Notes under the pieces: model-generated
What the model was told of the DNA's origin: nothing
What the model saw: only the letters and a program-made list of their open reading frames with translations
Databases searched by the model: none
Source of the DNA: Otatea glauca
Lineage: Eukaryota; Streptophyta; Magnoliopsida; Poales; Poaceae
Direction of reading: 5' to 3'
NCBI GenBank assembly: GCA_036346275.1
Contig: CM070713.1
Location: 63,111,567-63,175,566 of the forward strand
DNA length: 64,000 nucleotides
Made by a program: the position numbers and the translations under genes
In this document: positions 1-10,765 of the stretch, one piece after another
How positions within the stretch are numbered: position 1 is the stretch's first letter
Layout of the letters: every line of letters begins with the position of its first letter

Positions 1-639
1 GTTTCGTGCCTGTTTCGTGCCGTGCCGATCCAGTCCCAACCCATTTGCACTATTGTAACGAGAGGAAAGGAGCCGGAGACGCATAGAATTGAGCCAGTGA
101 ATGCAAATATTATGAGACAAAGAACTATAATTTATTTATTATTAAACAGTTACATAGAGCGAGGGAGATGTGCTCAACCTTCATGCTAGACTTCTTCCTC
201 ATGCCCTGGGTCATCGGGCCCGGTACGGCCCATTCTACAGTGCCAGGCTGGGCCGTGCCACCCATCATGCTCGATTCTCGAGCCCGACACCGCCCTTGCT
301 ACAGTGTCGCACCAGCCCGGCCCGACCCACTTCGTGCCGGACCGTGACGTCGTGCCTCAGACCGACCCAAAAGAGCTCGGTCTGAGCGCCCACCTCTACG
401 TACGAATAAGAACGAGGAGGGTGAGAATCGCGAGCGAGTGCTTAGCGACTTAGGTGAGTCCCACGCACCATGCATGTAGGAGAAAGGGTAAGTGAATGAC
501 TCGTAGAAGTGCTGGCAAGCGCCCCTAATTAGCAATGTAGGCCCCATGCATGAGATAAAGGGTAGAGAGATGGAACGTGGTATTTCCATGAGGGTTCATG
601 TACGAATAAGAACGAGGAGGGTGAGAAGGGTTCTTACAT
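1..639. other. Intergenic, repeat-like; no gene
   Basis: No credible gene is visible. Positions 170-380 are rich in GGCCCG/CGGGCC words, a composition common in grass repeats. A 27 bp word is repeated exactly 200 bp apart (401-427 and 601-627), and ATGCATG-containing text recurs nearby, so this looks like a decayed short tandem duplication. Short open frames on both strands here follow the repeat words and have no recognisable domain. Confidence 0.5.
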
Positions 640-1340
640 TACATGCATGGTCCAATTTCTTTTTGTTGTAGACAGCACATCGTTGACACAACGGTTGGGT
701 CTAGAAACAGGAGGAGAGGGACATGGATTGATGTCATCAAACCTCTTGCATCTATTTTCATATTTTCCCACACTCCAAGATAGACTATCAAGTGCACAGT
801 CCTTTCCCACATGGAAAGGTGGAGAGAGAGATGATGTGAACGATAGTACGTCGGGCAAGTCTCATGGGAAAATGATTTTTAGTTAGAATAGGGGGAGAGA
901 TTGCTCTTACGTTTAACACTTACATAGCCATTGTCGATGTTATCGAACTTCTTGTATATATTACCATATCTTCAAGCTCACAAGATCAACTGTCATCGTT
1001 CAGTCCCAAGGCGGGGGTGGGGGTGGGGTAGGGGGAGAGGATTTATTCTTCAGTTCAATCTTTTTTTATTATAGTAAAAAGAGAGATGGAAACGGATGGG
1101 AGATACTCTTATAATCCACGCACTGGTCTTTTTTGACATTATCAAAACCCTTGCAACTCTTACCATATCTTCTCTCCTGGCAACATCGACCACGCTTTGT
1201 TGATGCCATCAAAACTCTTGTTTATTTGCCGGATCTTCTCTCCTCGAAAAATTGGCTTTGTTTGTTGATGTCATCAAAGCTACTAGCCAGGGTCACGCGC
1301 TGGCTACTAGGAGCCATCGACGAATCTATACTTTTTTCTA
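640..1340. repeat. Degenerate tandem repeats, ~150 bp unit
   Basis: A loose unit recurs about every 150-250 bases. It contains a 'gatgtcatcaaa' or 'ttatcaaaac' word, then 'cttgcat', then 'ccatatcttc', and often ends in 'cagtcc'. Copies are near 730, 930, 1135, 1200 and 1265, and a further copy near 2155 lies beyond the next repeat block. The copies are strongly diverged. No coding capacity is seen. The block may be the subterminal region of a DNA transposon, but no termini were found. Confidence 0.45.
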
Positions 1341-1379
1341 GGAGGAAAACGCAAAGGGACATAAACGTATTTTTATTTT

Positions 1380-2100
1380 TTTGCGTAATTTTTGTTTTTT
1401 TTTTAAAAAAATGGGTCACTAGGACCCGTCGGTGAATTTGTGGGCTACTATAAACCGTCGACGAATCTGTGATTTTTTGTTTTTGAGAGAAAATAAACGT
1501 ATTTTTTATTTTCTTATTTTTTTTAAAAAAATGAGTCACTAGGGCTCGTCAGTAAATTTGTGAGCTACTATAAACCGTCAGCAAATCTTTGATTTTTTTG
1601 AGTAAACCACGGAGGGACCTAAATGTATTTGTTTTTGCGTATTTTCGGTTTTCTTATTTTTTTTTTAAAAAATAGGTCGCTGGACATGTCGGCAAATCTA
1701 TGGACTGTTATAAACCGTCGGCGAATCAGTGGTTTTTTGTTTTTGTGAGAAAACAAACGTATTTTCGTTTTTTTTGTGTAAATCTGGTTTTCTTGTTTTT
1801 TTTTAAAAAAAATTGGTCACTAGGATCTGTTGGCGAATTCGTGGACTGCTATAAACCGTCGGTGAACCTGTGTTTTTTTCTTCGGGCCAATTCTGCTAAA
1901 ACCCGATTTTTGGGACCAAAACATTTTTTTTGTTTTTTTGTCTATTCCGCTAAAAAAAGCTTGGAGGACCTGAACCTAACTACAGAGGGAACTAGTCGTA
2001 ATTTCGGTTTTTCGGATCTTTCTGTTAAAAACCGATCAGAGGATCTAAACGTGGTTTTGAATTTTCCGAAGAGCCTTTTCGCAAAAATGCTGACATGGCG
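1380..2100. repeat. Degenerate tandem repeats with CCGTCGGCGAA core
   Basis: Four or five copies of a 120-140 bp unit follow one another. Each has a T-run and an A-run around 'ttaaaaaaatgggtcactagga', a 'ccgtcggcgaatct' core and 'ctactataaaccgtc'. Copies start near 1404, 1524, 1663 and 1803, with a decayed one near 1900-2050. The 135-codon frame crossing this block is only the repeat read through T-rich sequence. Subterminal repeats of CACTA-type transposons can look like this, but no CACTA terminus is visible, so the class is undecided. Confidence 0.5.
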
Positions 2101-2189
2101 CAACTGAGGAGGGGCCGATTCTCTCCTCTTTATATAAAGTTATTATTATACATTGCAAAGATTATCATATCTTCTTGCATCAGAAGATC

Positions 2190-2940
2190 GGCCACCACAT
2201 GTGCAGTCCCTACAAAAATAATATTTATGAAACAGATCCGACGGACTAGATCATAGACCTTTTCGTTTTGGAAATTCAAACTTCCTTTAGTTGAGAGATA
2301 GATATAACGCAATTTCTATCTGCAGCATTTATGAAATGAATCATCTAGATTAGTGATTATGGGTGTGTTTGGTTGACTGTATAATGCCTAAATCGCATGA
2401 GTGGATATAACTGTATCTGTTAGACACGCGTTTGATTTCTTGTTCATCCAGATCAGGTGGATGCAATTGCACTCACTCATGCAGGATGGAGCAAACACAA
2501 AAATTGAGCTTCTCTCTAATGCAAGGGCGTAAGATGCATAAACAAGCAACCAAACAACTCAACTTGCATCTACTCATACAGATCAAGGCTAACCTGAATG
2601 ATTTATACGGAACATACTAGGATAATGCAGACAACTAAACACACCCTATGTTTTCGTTGGAGATATCTAGATGCGTCACTATGCTTTCGTAGATATAGCA
2701 CATTATCTATCTCTAATATTTAGAGAAACAATCATATGGACCAAAACATGAATATCTTTTCTTTGTGTACATGAATATGTTTTCGCTGGGAGATAGATAT
2801 AGTGTTTTCCCTATCTCTAACATTAATTCATGAAATGAAATCCAGCAGACTAAAACATAGATATGTTTTCTTTTTGTTTTTAGAACTTACATATCTTGTT
2901 TTTGGTTAGGAGATAGATATACATGTCTTGGAGCACTGAT
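2190..2940. repeat. Diverged ~130-170 bp repeats interrupted by a MITE
   Basis: A unit with 'atttatgaaatga', 'cagactaaaacatagatatgttttc' and 'gagatagatata' recurs near 2200-2340, 2650-2760, 2770-2850 and 2860-2930. The Tourist-like element at 2361-2646 splits one copy: the sequence left of it ends in the 'gaaatgaatcatctagatta' part and the sequence right of it resumes at 'atgttttcgttgg'. This supports a real insertion. Confidence 0.5.
2361..2646. mobile_element. Tourist-like MITE (PIF/Harbinger type), 286 bp
   Basis: The left terminus reads GGGTGTGTTTGGTTGACTG and the right terminus, reverse complemented, reads GGGTGTGTTTAGTTGTCTG, so the inverted termini match over about 19 bases with two or three differences. 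A 3 bp duplication TAT flanks it (2358-2360 and 2647-2649). GGGTGTGTTTGG termini with a 3 bp AT-rich target duplication are typical of Tourist-like elements. There is no transposase. It lies about 500 bp upstream of the putative first splice donor of the trihelix gene. Confidence 0.85.
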
Positions 2941-3134
2941 GTAGTCTACACATGTACCTGACGCCCTGTCCTTTGTAGGGGCTCTTGGCTTTCTATGCTG
3001 TGCCTCCCACACCCTCTTTTGCCCCTTTCCAGTTGTCCATGACCCATCTTTTTCACCATCGTCTCTCTTCTTCCTTCCATAGTTACACAGTCCCTTGCTT
3101 CCAATTTCCCTCGTCTCCGCCGTCAGAACTACTC

Positions 3135-3409
3135 GTAAGTCCTATTCTTTCTTGCCACTCACTTTCTCGGTGTGAGAGAGAGAGAGAGACGGGAGAGAAG
3201 CTTAATTAGAGTGAGAAAGATGTGTGCAGAAGCAAGAATTGTCCCCAATCCAGGGCCTAAATTTCTCTCTTAGACTACTAGTTGGTAGTAAGTACTTGTA
3301 GGAGAAGAGAGAAGCAACTAGTGGCAGTAATGGTATCGTAGTACTGCAATTTTCTTTTACCTAACCCCGGTCTCGTGAGATAGATCAACAGAACTTGTGT
3401 TTTGGGCAG
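3135..3409 (+). other. Putative 5'UTR intron of the trihelix gene
   Basis: A strong donor GTAAGT at 3135-3140 follows a pyrimidine-rich leader (about 2985-3134), and 'tgttttgggcag' ends at 3409. Removing this segment joins the leader to sequence that runs without upstream ATG into the start at 3440. If it is spliced, the in-frame ATG at 3395 lies inside the intron and cannot be the start. A transcript is needed to confirm this. A GA-repeat sits at 3174-3190. Confidence 0.45.
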
Positions 3410-3439
3410 GAAGGGAAAGGTGGTGCCGTGGTTGTGGCC

Positions 3440-6119
3440 ATGCAGCATCAGCAGAGCGTCGCGGGGTCAGCGTACAGGGCGCCGACGACCAACATGGTCC
3501 CGTTCTCGCCGCTGCCGGCGTCCGGGCCCGTGTTTGTCAGCAGCATCCCTCCTCCGATGCAGCCGCTGTCGGCGTCCGGGCCGTGTTTCGAGGAATTGCC
3601 AGCCGCCGGCTCCGGCGCTGCCGCCGTCAACTTCCACGACGACGACATGACGGTCGACGTCGGCTGCGGCGGAAACGTCAGCGAGGCGGGAGGGCCCGGC
3701 AACCGGTGGCCGCGCGAGGAGACGCTGGCGCTCATCAGGATCCGGTCGGAGATGGACGCCGCCTTCCGGAACGCCGGCCTCAAGGCGCCAGTCTGGGAGG
3801 AGGTCTCCAGGTAAGGAATTAAAGAAGCGAGCAGTAATCTTCCTTTCCCTGAGGAATGCGGCTAACGGTTTCACGGAATTCACCATCAGTCCCACGTGAA
3901 ATGACGGCGAATTACTCCATCTGTTTTTCTCGGTTCTTTTTGGCGTAATGCTCTTCGATTTCTGTGAGACTGGGGCTGTGATGGTAGGTAAGAATCTCGG
4001 CGCCCGGGAACCGTATGCCAAGGGCAAGGTGTGGGTGTTTAGTCCAGGTGCAGAGCAGGCCACACAGACGCAGCAGCAGCAGCAGGCTGCACTGTTTTTT
4101 CTATTCCTATCTTCTTCTCTAAACTTTGATGCACTATAGTTTTTGGGGAAAAGGAGGAATGAAGCCTTTTGCTCCCATCCCGATGCCGCTGAATGCACCT
4201 TGATTTATTTCCTTTTCTCCATCTACAATGCCATCAACTTGACATTATCACATCTCCCCTGATTCCTTCCATCTCCAGTCTCTTTCAGGGAAAGAAGAGA
4301 AAGAATGTCAAGTTTTGACTCATCTATGGCGCTAATGTTAGATGAAAGATACTTCTGTGTATATAATGCAACTGCAATTGGTTGTGCCTTTTGTTGAGAC
4401 GTGAAAGCAAGAAACTGCTGACAAGCGCGGCCGTGTCGCTGGACATTTTGCAGGAAGCTTGCGGAGCTGGGCTACCGTAGGACCGCCAAGAAGTGCAAGG
4501 AGAAGTTCGAGAACGTGGACAAGTACTACAAGCGCACCAAGGAAGGCCGCGCCGGGCGGCAGGACGGCAAGAGCTACCGCTTCTTCTCGCAGCTCGAAGC
4601 GCTTCACGCCGCGGCCCCGCTGCAGCACCAGGCCACTGCCATGGAAACCGCCGCCTACACCGCGACGGTGCAAGATCCTCACCCGTTGGCAATGGCTCGG
4701 ATGGCGCCCGCGGTGCTAGTCCATCCCGGCGCCATCCTGCCAGACCTCAGCTTCTCCTCGAATTCGGAGTCAGAGTCAGACGATGAGTCTGACGACGAGG
4801 AAGAGGAGGGCCTTGGTAAGCTCACGAGCGGCGACGGCGGGAGCAACAAGAGGATGATGGCGCTCTTTGAGGGGATGATGAAGCAGGTCACGGAGAAGCA
4901 AGACGAGATGCAGCGGCTGTTCCTGGAGACGCTTGACAAGTGGGAGGCGGAGCACACGGCGCGCGAGGAGACATGGCGGCGGAAGGAGGTCGCGCGCATA
5001 AACCGCGAGCGGGAGGAGCTCGCCAAGGAGCGCACAGCCGCGGCCTCCCGCGACGCCGCGCTGATCGCCTTCCTCCAGCGCGTCGGAGGGTTGTCCGTAC
5101 ATCCCCCTCCCTCCGGCACCGTCGCCGCGGCCGTGCCCACACCAATGCCGGTCCAGGCCCCTCCGCCGCCTCACCACGACGCGGCAGCCACCTCACTACA
5201 GCTAGTGCCAGGGCAGCCGAAGGTGGAGGAGGGCTGGGCAGGAGGTGAGAGCAGCGGGGCGACATCGCGGTGGCCCAAGGAGGAGGTCCAGGCGCTGATC
5301 CAGCTGCGGATGGAGAAGGACGAGCAGTACCATGACGTAGGGTCCAAGGGGCCTCTGTGGGAGGACATCTCCGCCGGCATGCGGAGGATCGGGTACAACC
5401 GAAGCGCGAAACGGTGCAAGGAGAAGTGGGAGAACATCAACAAGTACTTCAAGAAGGTGAAGGAGAGCAACAAGAGGCGCCCCGAGGACTCCAAGACATG
5501 CCCTTACTTCCATCAGCTCGACGCCATCTACCGCAAGAAGCACGTCGCCGGCAGCGGCGGCAGATCCAGCGCTGCCTTCGGGGCCAGTGCGGCCATGATC
5601 ACCGCCCCCGAGCAGGAGAATCCCCAGCGCGAGCTCGAGGGGAAGAGCAGCAACGACTTGGACAAGAGGAAGAGCGGTGAATGGGGAAACGTGCAGGCCT
5701 CACCCGGTACCGGCGAGACGGCACCGGCCACGACCGTGCTTGATGGCAGCGTTACAAACAAGGTAAATAACTGAAATTTGAGCTCTCCATGGTAAGGTTT
5801 TCGTACTTGGAAGTCGATTGCATGCAAGCTAATCAGAATTGTCGTTGCACAGAAGGCAGAAGGCATTATGACGACGGAGCCAGGCTTGCAATCCCCGCAG
5901 CTGGAGTTCACGGCGCCGGACGAGGCGGATAGTGACGACATGGAAGACAACTACACAGATGATGGCGACGACGACGGCAACGAGGATGACAGAATGCAGT
6001 ACAAGATAGAGTTCCAGAATCCTAAAGAGAGCGGAAGCAGCAACTCACCTGCACCAGCGACAACTGCGGCAGTGACGAGTTCGGCCCCGACAAGCAGCAC
6101 CTTCCTTGCCGTTCAGTAG
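3440..6119 (+). CDS. GT-2/GTL1-like trihelix transcription factor
   Basis: Three exons: 3440-3810, 4454-5762 and 5853-6119. Introns are 3811-4453 (GTAAGG...TTTTGCAG) and 5763-5852 (GTAAAT...TGCACAG). The spliced product is 648 residues; the in-frame ATG at 3395 would add 15. The N-terminal trihelix DNA-binding domain is at about 88-174 (RWPREETLAL, then KKCKEKFENV), split by intron 1 inside an Arg codon. An acidic Ser/Glu/Asp run is at 228-242. A central coiled coil at 256-334 begins KRMMALFEGMM. The second trihelix is at about 395-487 (RWPKEEVQAL, then KRCKEKWENI). An acidic tail precedes MQYKIEFQ. The third-helix aromatic is Phe in the N-terminal domain and Trp in the C-terminal one, as in GT-2 proteins. 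Two trihelices with a central coil define the GT-2/GTL1 clade, nuclear regulators that bind GT elements and in Arabidopsis GTL1 control cell growth and water use. The gene appears intact. Which grass paralogue it is cannot be decided here. Confidence 0.95.
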
Positions 6120-6620
6120 ACATCCCGTTCCCCAAGAAAACCAAGCATCACCGCCTTCTTCCGTTCATCACCACCAATTATCCTTGTCAACATACCAATA
6201 CCATTTGTTGATTTGTTTCTGTAATAGCGACCCATTTATTAAAAACAAAAGCCAGATAAGAGCCTCCCCTCTGCCATTCCTTAATTGGGCTGAAAAACAG
6301 AGGAGGTGGTAGAGCAGAAGAATTCCTAAGCAACAAGTTCTTTATAGGACATGTTATGATTTATAGCCTATGTTTTACCATTTGTACATTGATATAGCAT
6401 TCTGAAGTCTCTGTTTCCCCTTTATCATACAATTTGATCAGGAAATTGGAGCATTGAGGTAGGGATATGTATCAGCTGCGGCCTGTGAGTTGCATTTCCC
6501 TTTTTGCAGCTTTCAGTTAATGATTTGTTAAATCCTGCCACTGCTGTTACAGCTGTTGTGAAAGTTTCATTTGTTTCTGTTCGTATTGTCTTTCTTTTTT
6601 AAAAGGGAGGAATTTATGTT
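6120..6620 (+). other. 3' flank / probable 3'UTR of the trihelix gene
   Basis: The stop codon at 6117-6119 is followed by about 500 bases of T-rich, non-repetitive sequence of the kind seen in plant 3'UTRs. Several stretches could serve as near-upstream elements, but no single canonical AATAAA stands out, so the poly(A) site is not placed. Short open frames here have no domain. Confidence 0.4.
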
Positions 6621-6904
6621 AAAAATGTTTATCATAGTTTGTCCATAATTTTTTTCCCAATTTTAGGATAGGCCGAGTAAAGTTTTCTTTCCCACTGTAA
6701 ATTTGTACCATAGTACTACAAGTTAAATGTTGGGCTAGTAAGAGCATCTCCGATGCTCGACCATAGTATATGGATTTGTTACTGCACGTGGGGATGAGGA
6801 CAACATGTCGAGATAACCTGACAAGAATTCTAGGGATCAGAGGCGAATGAAGGACAATAATCAAGTCTAGGCAAATCTGACTATGGCTAGCTAATATGTG
6901 CATG

Positions 6905-7850
6905 TAAGAAGGGTTTACAAAACTATCGAAAACTGGTCGGTTTCCGTTTCGAGCCGGTTTGCAATTTGAAACAGTTCGGTAAACCGTGAAATTCAAATGC
7001 AAATTTTAAATTTTGAAAAAAATTAGCTAAAGGTGTTAAATTTTTTGTGTAAGGTTCTGAGGCAATTCTAATGATGTTATAAAATTTTTAGATGATTATT
7101 AGACCTGTATATTTTAAAAAAACTCTGACAGTGATACTGTTAAAATATATGCTCTTCAGTTTTTTATTTTCTTGTGAAGTCTAATATTTCTTAAACTTTT
7201 TGTGTGATGTTCCAACATAATTAAAATGATTTGTAAATTTTCAAATGATGATCAGATATGTGTATTTTAAAAAAAAATTCTGAAAGTGCTACTATCATTG
7301 TATATGCTCTCCTATCTTTGATTTTATATGGACTCTAAATGTAGTCTAATATTTCTGAAAATTTTAGTACATGATCCTTTGGCACTATTTATGGTTACTT
7401 TAAAATTTCAAAATATAATAAATCTTTTAAATATTTATAAAAATCTGATTGTGTCTTTGTTCCTTTTCATTAATTTTTGTTTTGGATTTTTTAGAAGCAA
7501 TAAATGATTTCAAACATTATTTAAATTTCTCTGAGGTGTTTCATAGATTAATTGGGATTTTTTTGTAATTTTTTTTTCAACTTTTCCTTCGTTGTGCTGA
7601 AAATCGAAAATCGCTCGAAAAATTGGTGAAAACCGCTCGAAAATCGAAAAAACCACTAAAAATCGAAGAAAACATATAAAAAATCGGAAAAATCGCTCGT
7701 TTTTTATTTTTTTTCCACCGTTGTTTGACCGCCAAGTTAAAAAAATTTGAATTCAAACTTCTTCGATTTCTACCGATTTTTACTCGATTTTTACCGATTT
7801 TCGAAAAAACGGTTTTTGAAATCTGGTTATCACTCACGTAAAAACCTTGG
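6905..7850. mobile_element. Probable non-autonomous DNA transposon, degenerate inverted ends
   Basis: The left end (about 6905-7020) carries 'actggtcggtttccg', 'agccggttt', 'cggtaaaccg' and 'aaattcaaatgcaaattt'. The right end (about 7735-7835) carries the same words inverted: 'aaatttgaattcaaac', repeated 'taccgattttt' and 'cgaaaaaacggttttt'. Between them lies AT-rich non-coding DNA with a repeated phrase 'tctaatatttct'. The inverted arrangement of the CCGGTTT-type words suggests a foldback or hAT-like non-autonomous element. Exact termini and a target duplication were not found, so the limits are approximate. Open frames here are low-complexity and are not called. Confidence 0.45.
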
Positions 7851-8948
7851 TTCTCTCTCTTTGCTTGCCTTCCTCCTCTGGCGATCCAAGGTTAAGAAGA
7901 CAAGTAAAAAGAAAGAGAAAACGACAAAAGCAAGTACAACTTGCATGATCTCCCTCTGCCATTGGCGATTCATCTAGAGGCTTAGTTACAACAACTACAT
8001 GGTTTTTTTTTAACTAAGGACAGAATTCCTATCATTTATTATATTATATTAACCTATGAAAAGAAAATAATGTAGACACCGACCACCGGTCTCTAAAAGG
8101 GGAGACATCAATACCGAAGAATACCGAAGAAGTCTGAAACTCTGAAAACTTCAACCATGACACCAAACTACACTAACGAGATCAGAACTTTATAGAAACG
8201 ACAAAATATAACCCAGACAAAGTCTCTACCTCCATGCCCTACCGGAACCAAGAACGCATCGAGCGCATGATGGTGGTGCTCGTTTTCGTCCTGTCATGGC
8301 AAACCATGACTATCTCTATGTGCAAAAAAAGGATGGGTTAAATCGCGAAGCGTGCGTGACTTCCTGTCTAGCTGTGATCGCCCGCACGTACGTACCGACG
8401 CAGTTGTGTCCGTCCGCACCGGTAGCCCGACGCAACCGAAAGACTTTACACATCAAACCAAATGGATCCATCTCCGTAGTCCGTAGATGTATGTCACTAG
8501 CTAGCACCCGTTCTCTCCAGCAGACTGAAGCACCGTGAACAAGTTGCTCGATTCGTTAAATCAGCACATGACTCTCCTTGGCCGTCCCCGCGGAGCACGA
8601 GCATAGAAGGGGTGGACACGACGTTTCGACGCGGCGTCCGGGCTCTCCAATCTCCATCCATGCGCAGCGGCCCGACCAGGGGAAGTTTTACCTGCGCGCG
8701 CACGGCATAAGGGTCCCAGGCTCCCAGCCTCCGCTGCTGCCAGGTGCGAGAGTTGTACGCACGCACCGGTCGGCACGCGAGAGATCTAGACTTCGTAGGT
8801 GTGGGACAGTTGGGGCGCGTGCACGTACAGCTTACCCACGTTTGCCCTCTTCGCGCGTGACAGCCCCTTCAATTCGCCGGAGCAACCAGCCTTGCACCAT
8901 CGCACCGTGACGAGGGTCTTACCAAGTCACAGTAATTTGCCTGTTAAA
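7851..8948. other. No recognisable gene
   Basis: 7850-8300 is AT-rich with A- and T-runs. 8360-8930 is GC-rich with many CG dinucleotides. The longest frame (8578-8910, plus) gives 110 residues of Arg/Pro-rich text overlapping equally long frames on the other strand, as expected of GC-rich non-coding DNA. No TATA box, splice structure or known domain was found. Confidence 0.5.
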
Positions 8949-8950
8949 GT

Positions 8951-9199
8951 GTGATCCAAAATTTTCGTCGTGTCTTTATCGGATACCGCGTCAGATGTGG
9001 CGCGAACGGTGTATGCTCGAGCCGTGTCATCTGACTCTAATTTAGATTCCTTGTCCGTTTCGAACTCTATTCTATTGTTTATATATGTATACATGTAGTT
9101 GCACGGTGCAGATACATCAAAGTTCTATGTGCTTATAATCTCTCCTCGTATAATGATTTCACCCTTGTATGTCCGCATTTTATTCCTACAAAGTTTTCT
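8951..9199. repeat. Dispersed repeat, copy 1 (LTR-like)
   Basis: This block aligns with 58457-58689 over nearly its whole length. Shared words include 'gtgtgatcc', 'catctgactctaattt', 'ttccttgtccgtt', 'tatatatgta', 'aagttc', 'gtgcttataat', 'tataatgattt' and 'gttttc'. A TATA-like 'tttatatatgta' sits in the middle, as in an LTR, so a solo LTR or small terminal-repeat element is likely. Clean TG...CA ends and a target duplication were not found. It ends where the organelle-like DNA begins. Confidence 0.6.
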
Positions 9200-9205
9200 A
9201 CGTAG

Positions 9206-10760
9206 AAATTCGTATATCCTTGTCTTGAGGGAAAAGAATAGAAGAAGGGGGATATAGCTCAGTGGGTAGAGCTCCGCTCTTGAAATTGGGTTGTTGTGAC
9301 ATAGCAACAACACAGTTGTCGATTTTTCAAGGGTGGTTGTACCTCCTTGCCAATTCCTATTCAGAATACAGAGTGACAAAGCGGAAAGACAAGTTAATAA
9401 GCTAGAAGAAGGGTTAGAGAAGGTAAGGGAATGGTAAGAGACTAAAAAAGATATATAGAGACAAGAGGAGTAGGGGTAGTGAGTATATAAATTGTCTTAT
9501 TAGCAACCATAAGAATAATAGGAGTATTGGCTTAGGAATAGGAAAGAAAGCTATAAATAAGGGCATTGACTTTAGTAGAGGAAGCTGGAAAAAGCAAGTC
9601 AGTTGGTAACAAAGCAATAAAGGCTGAAAATGTGAGTTATGGCTGGCTTCCTATACTTACTTTCTGATTGCTAATTCCGTTTGCTATTTTTTAATTATTC
9701 CTAATCACTGGCGTGATTCATCTCCTCTCGTCTCGATCACTAGCCTCTTAGGTCTATTGTCTATAGCCTCTTGCTTTGGTTACCAAAATCTGAGTATGTA
9801 TTGATTGAATGATTAGCTCCTCTTTCCTTGCTTACAGACCAAATGTCGCTATATCCATAGCCTCCATCTCAGAATCATCGTGGGGTTAGGAGTAAAGCAT
9901 CTCGAGGTTGACGCATCTTGTTGGGAGTGGAGAAGCACGGGGAGCCCCAGTATCTTTCTTTGGAGCACCCTTGTTGAAATTTGGATATTAAGGAAGCCGT
10001 ATTTTGCAATAGCAGGTCCGAGAAGCTAGGCTTAGGGTGCGCCTCCTGCGATCGTTTCAATGACTCAGTTGGCTGGCTTTCCTCAGCTAATACTAGTGTC
10101 GCCACCTTTTCCAGAACCAGAAGAAAGGGGTTTTTTTTGCCCCGTCTTCTTTTATCTTGGCATGTTTCTTCTACTTGAACAGACCCACTTTTAGAGTTGG
10201 CTTCACACTCACACCTTCAAAAAAATATCAAAAAATGGCCTCTGAGTGAGTCAATGTTCTTGCAATCGAAGATAGAGTTTCCATGGATATTCTTTACTGT
10301 CGATTGGTCTTTCTAAGTGCATCACCTTGTAAACTCGGACCTTCATCCATAGGGCAAGAATTGGTTTCACTGCTGGTTCATAAATCAGACCAGGGAGAAT
10401 GTAATTCTATTCCCTCAACATTGGAAAAATTGGAAGGAATTGGGTCAAGCGAAGTGAGAGAATTGGCACGCCAGGGGCAGCGGTTGATCAAACAACCAAA
10501 AGCTTTTTGTGCGCATATGAATGGTTTTCCCTTGATGGAGGGTAGAAAAGGCTCTTTTGCTTTTTTTTACATTGAGAAAGGCATAATATGGAATATATGA
10601 GATGGTTTCATAGGCAATAACTAAATTTAGTTTTATTTTAGGTCAAGGGGTTAAGGACCTTTTTGAGTAAGAGAATTCTGATCCCTTAAATAAGAAGAAC
10701 CCAAGGTGAAAATAAAAGCAATAGCCATCTGTGTATCATCGATAATTAGAAATGCCATAT
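9206..10760. other. Candidate organelle-derived insertion
   Basis: The segment holds a plastid trnA fragment (9248-9299), then about 1.4 kb of low-repeat, moderately AT-rich DNA unlike the surrounding retrotransposons. It includes a 105-codon plus-strand frame at 10283-10600 starting MDILYCRLVFLS and a 76-codon minus-strand frame at 9875-10105, neither of which I recognise. Plant mitochondrial genomes carry plastid tRNA pieces and unassigned ORFs, so a mitochondrial-to-nuclear transfer fits best. A direct plastid fragment plus unrelated DNA cannot be excluded. The right boundary is the gypsy LTR at 10766. Confidence 0.4.
9248..9299 (+). pseudogene. trnA-UGC: Plastid trnA-UGC fragment (5' exon and intron start)
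   Basis: The sequence GGGGATATAGCTCAG followed by GGTAGAGCTCCGCTCTTG matches the 5' exon of the intron-containing plastid tRNA-Ala(UGC) with one change in the D-loop. The next bases resemble the start of its group II intron ('attgggt', 'gttg', 'ga') with several substitutions, then similarity stops. The 3' exon is absent, so this is a dead fragment inside transferred DNA. Confidence 0.8.
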
Positions 10761-10765
10761 GACGG

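Noticed and set aside
1700..2107. 135-codon frame as a protein
   Set aside because: Phe/Lys-rich reading of a T-run tandem repeat; no domain.
3397..3822. Overlapping long frames on both strands over the trihelix exons (for example 3467-4198 minus, 4679-5265 minus)
   Set aside because: They are other-frame readings of GC-rich coding DNA. Only the spliced plus-strand frame has trihelix domains and good splice sites.
10283..10600. 105-codon frame as a mitochondrial respiratory or cytochrome-maturation gene
   Set aside because: No match to any plant mitochondrial protein I could recall (ccmB/C/Fc/Fn, rps, nad, atp, cox, matR). Kept only as part of a candidate organelle insertion.
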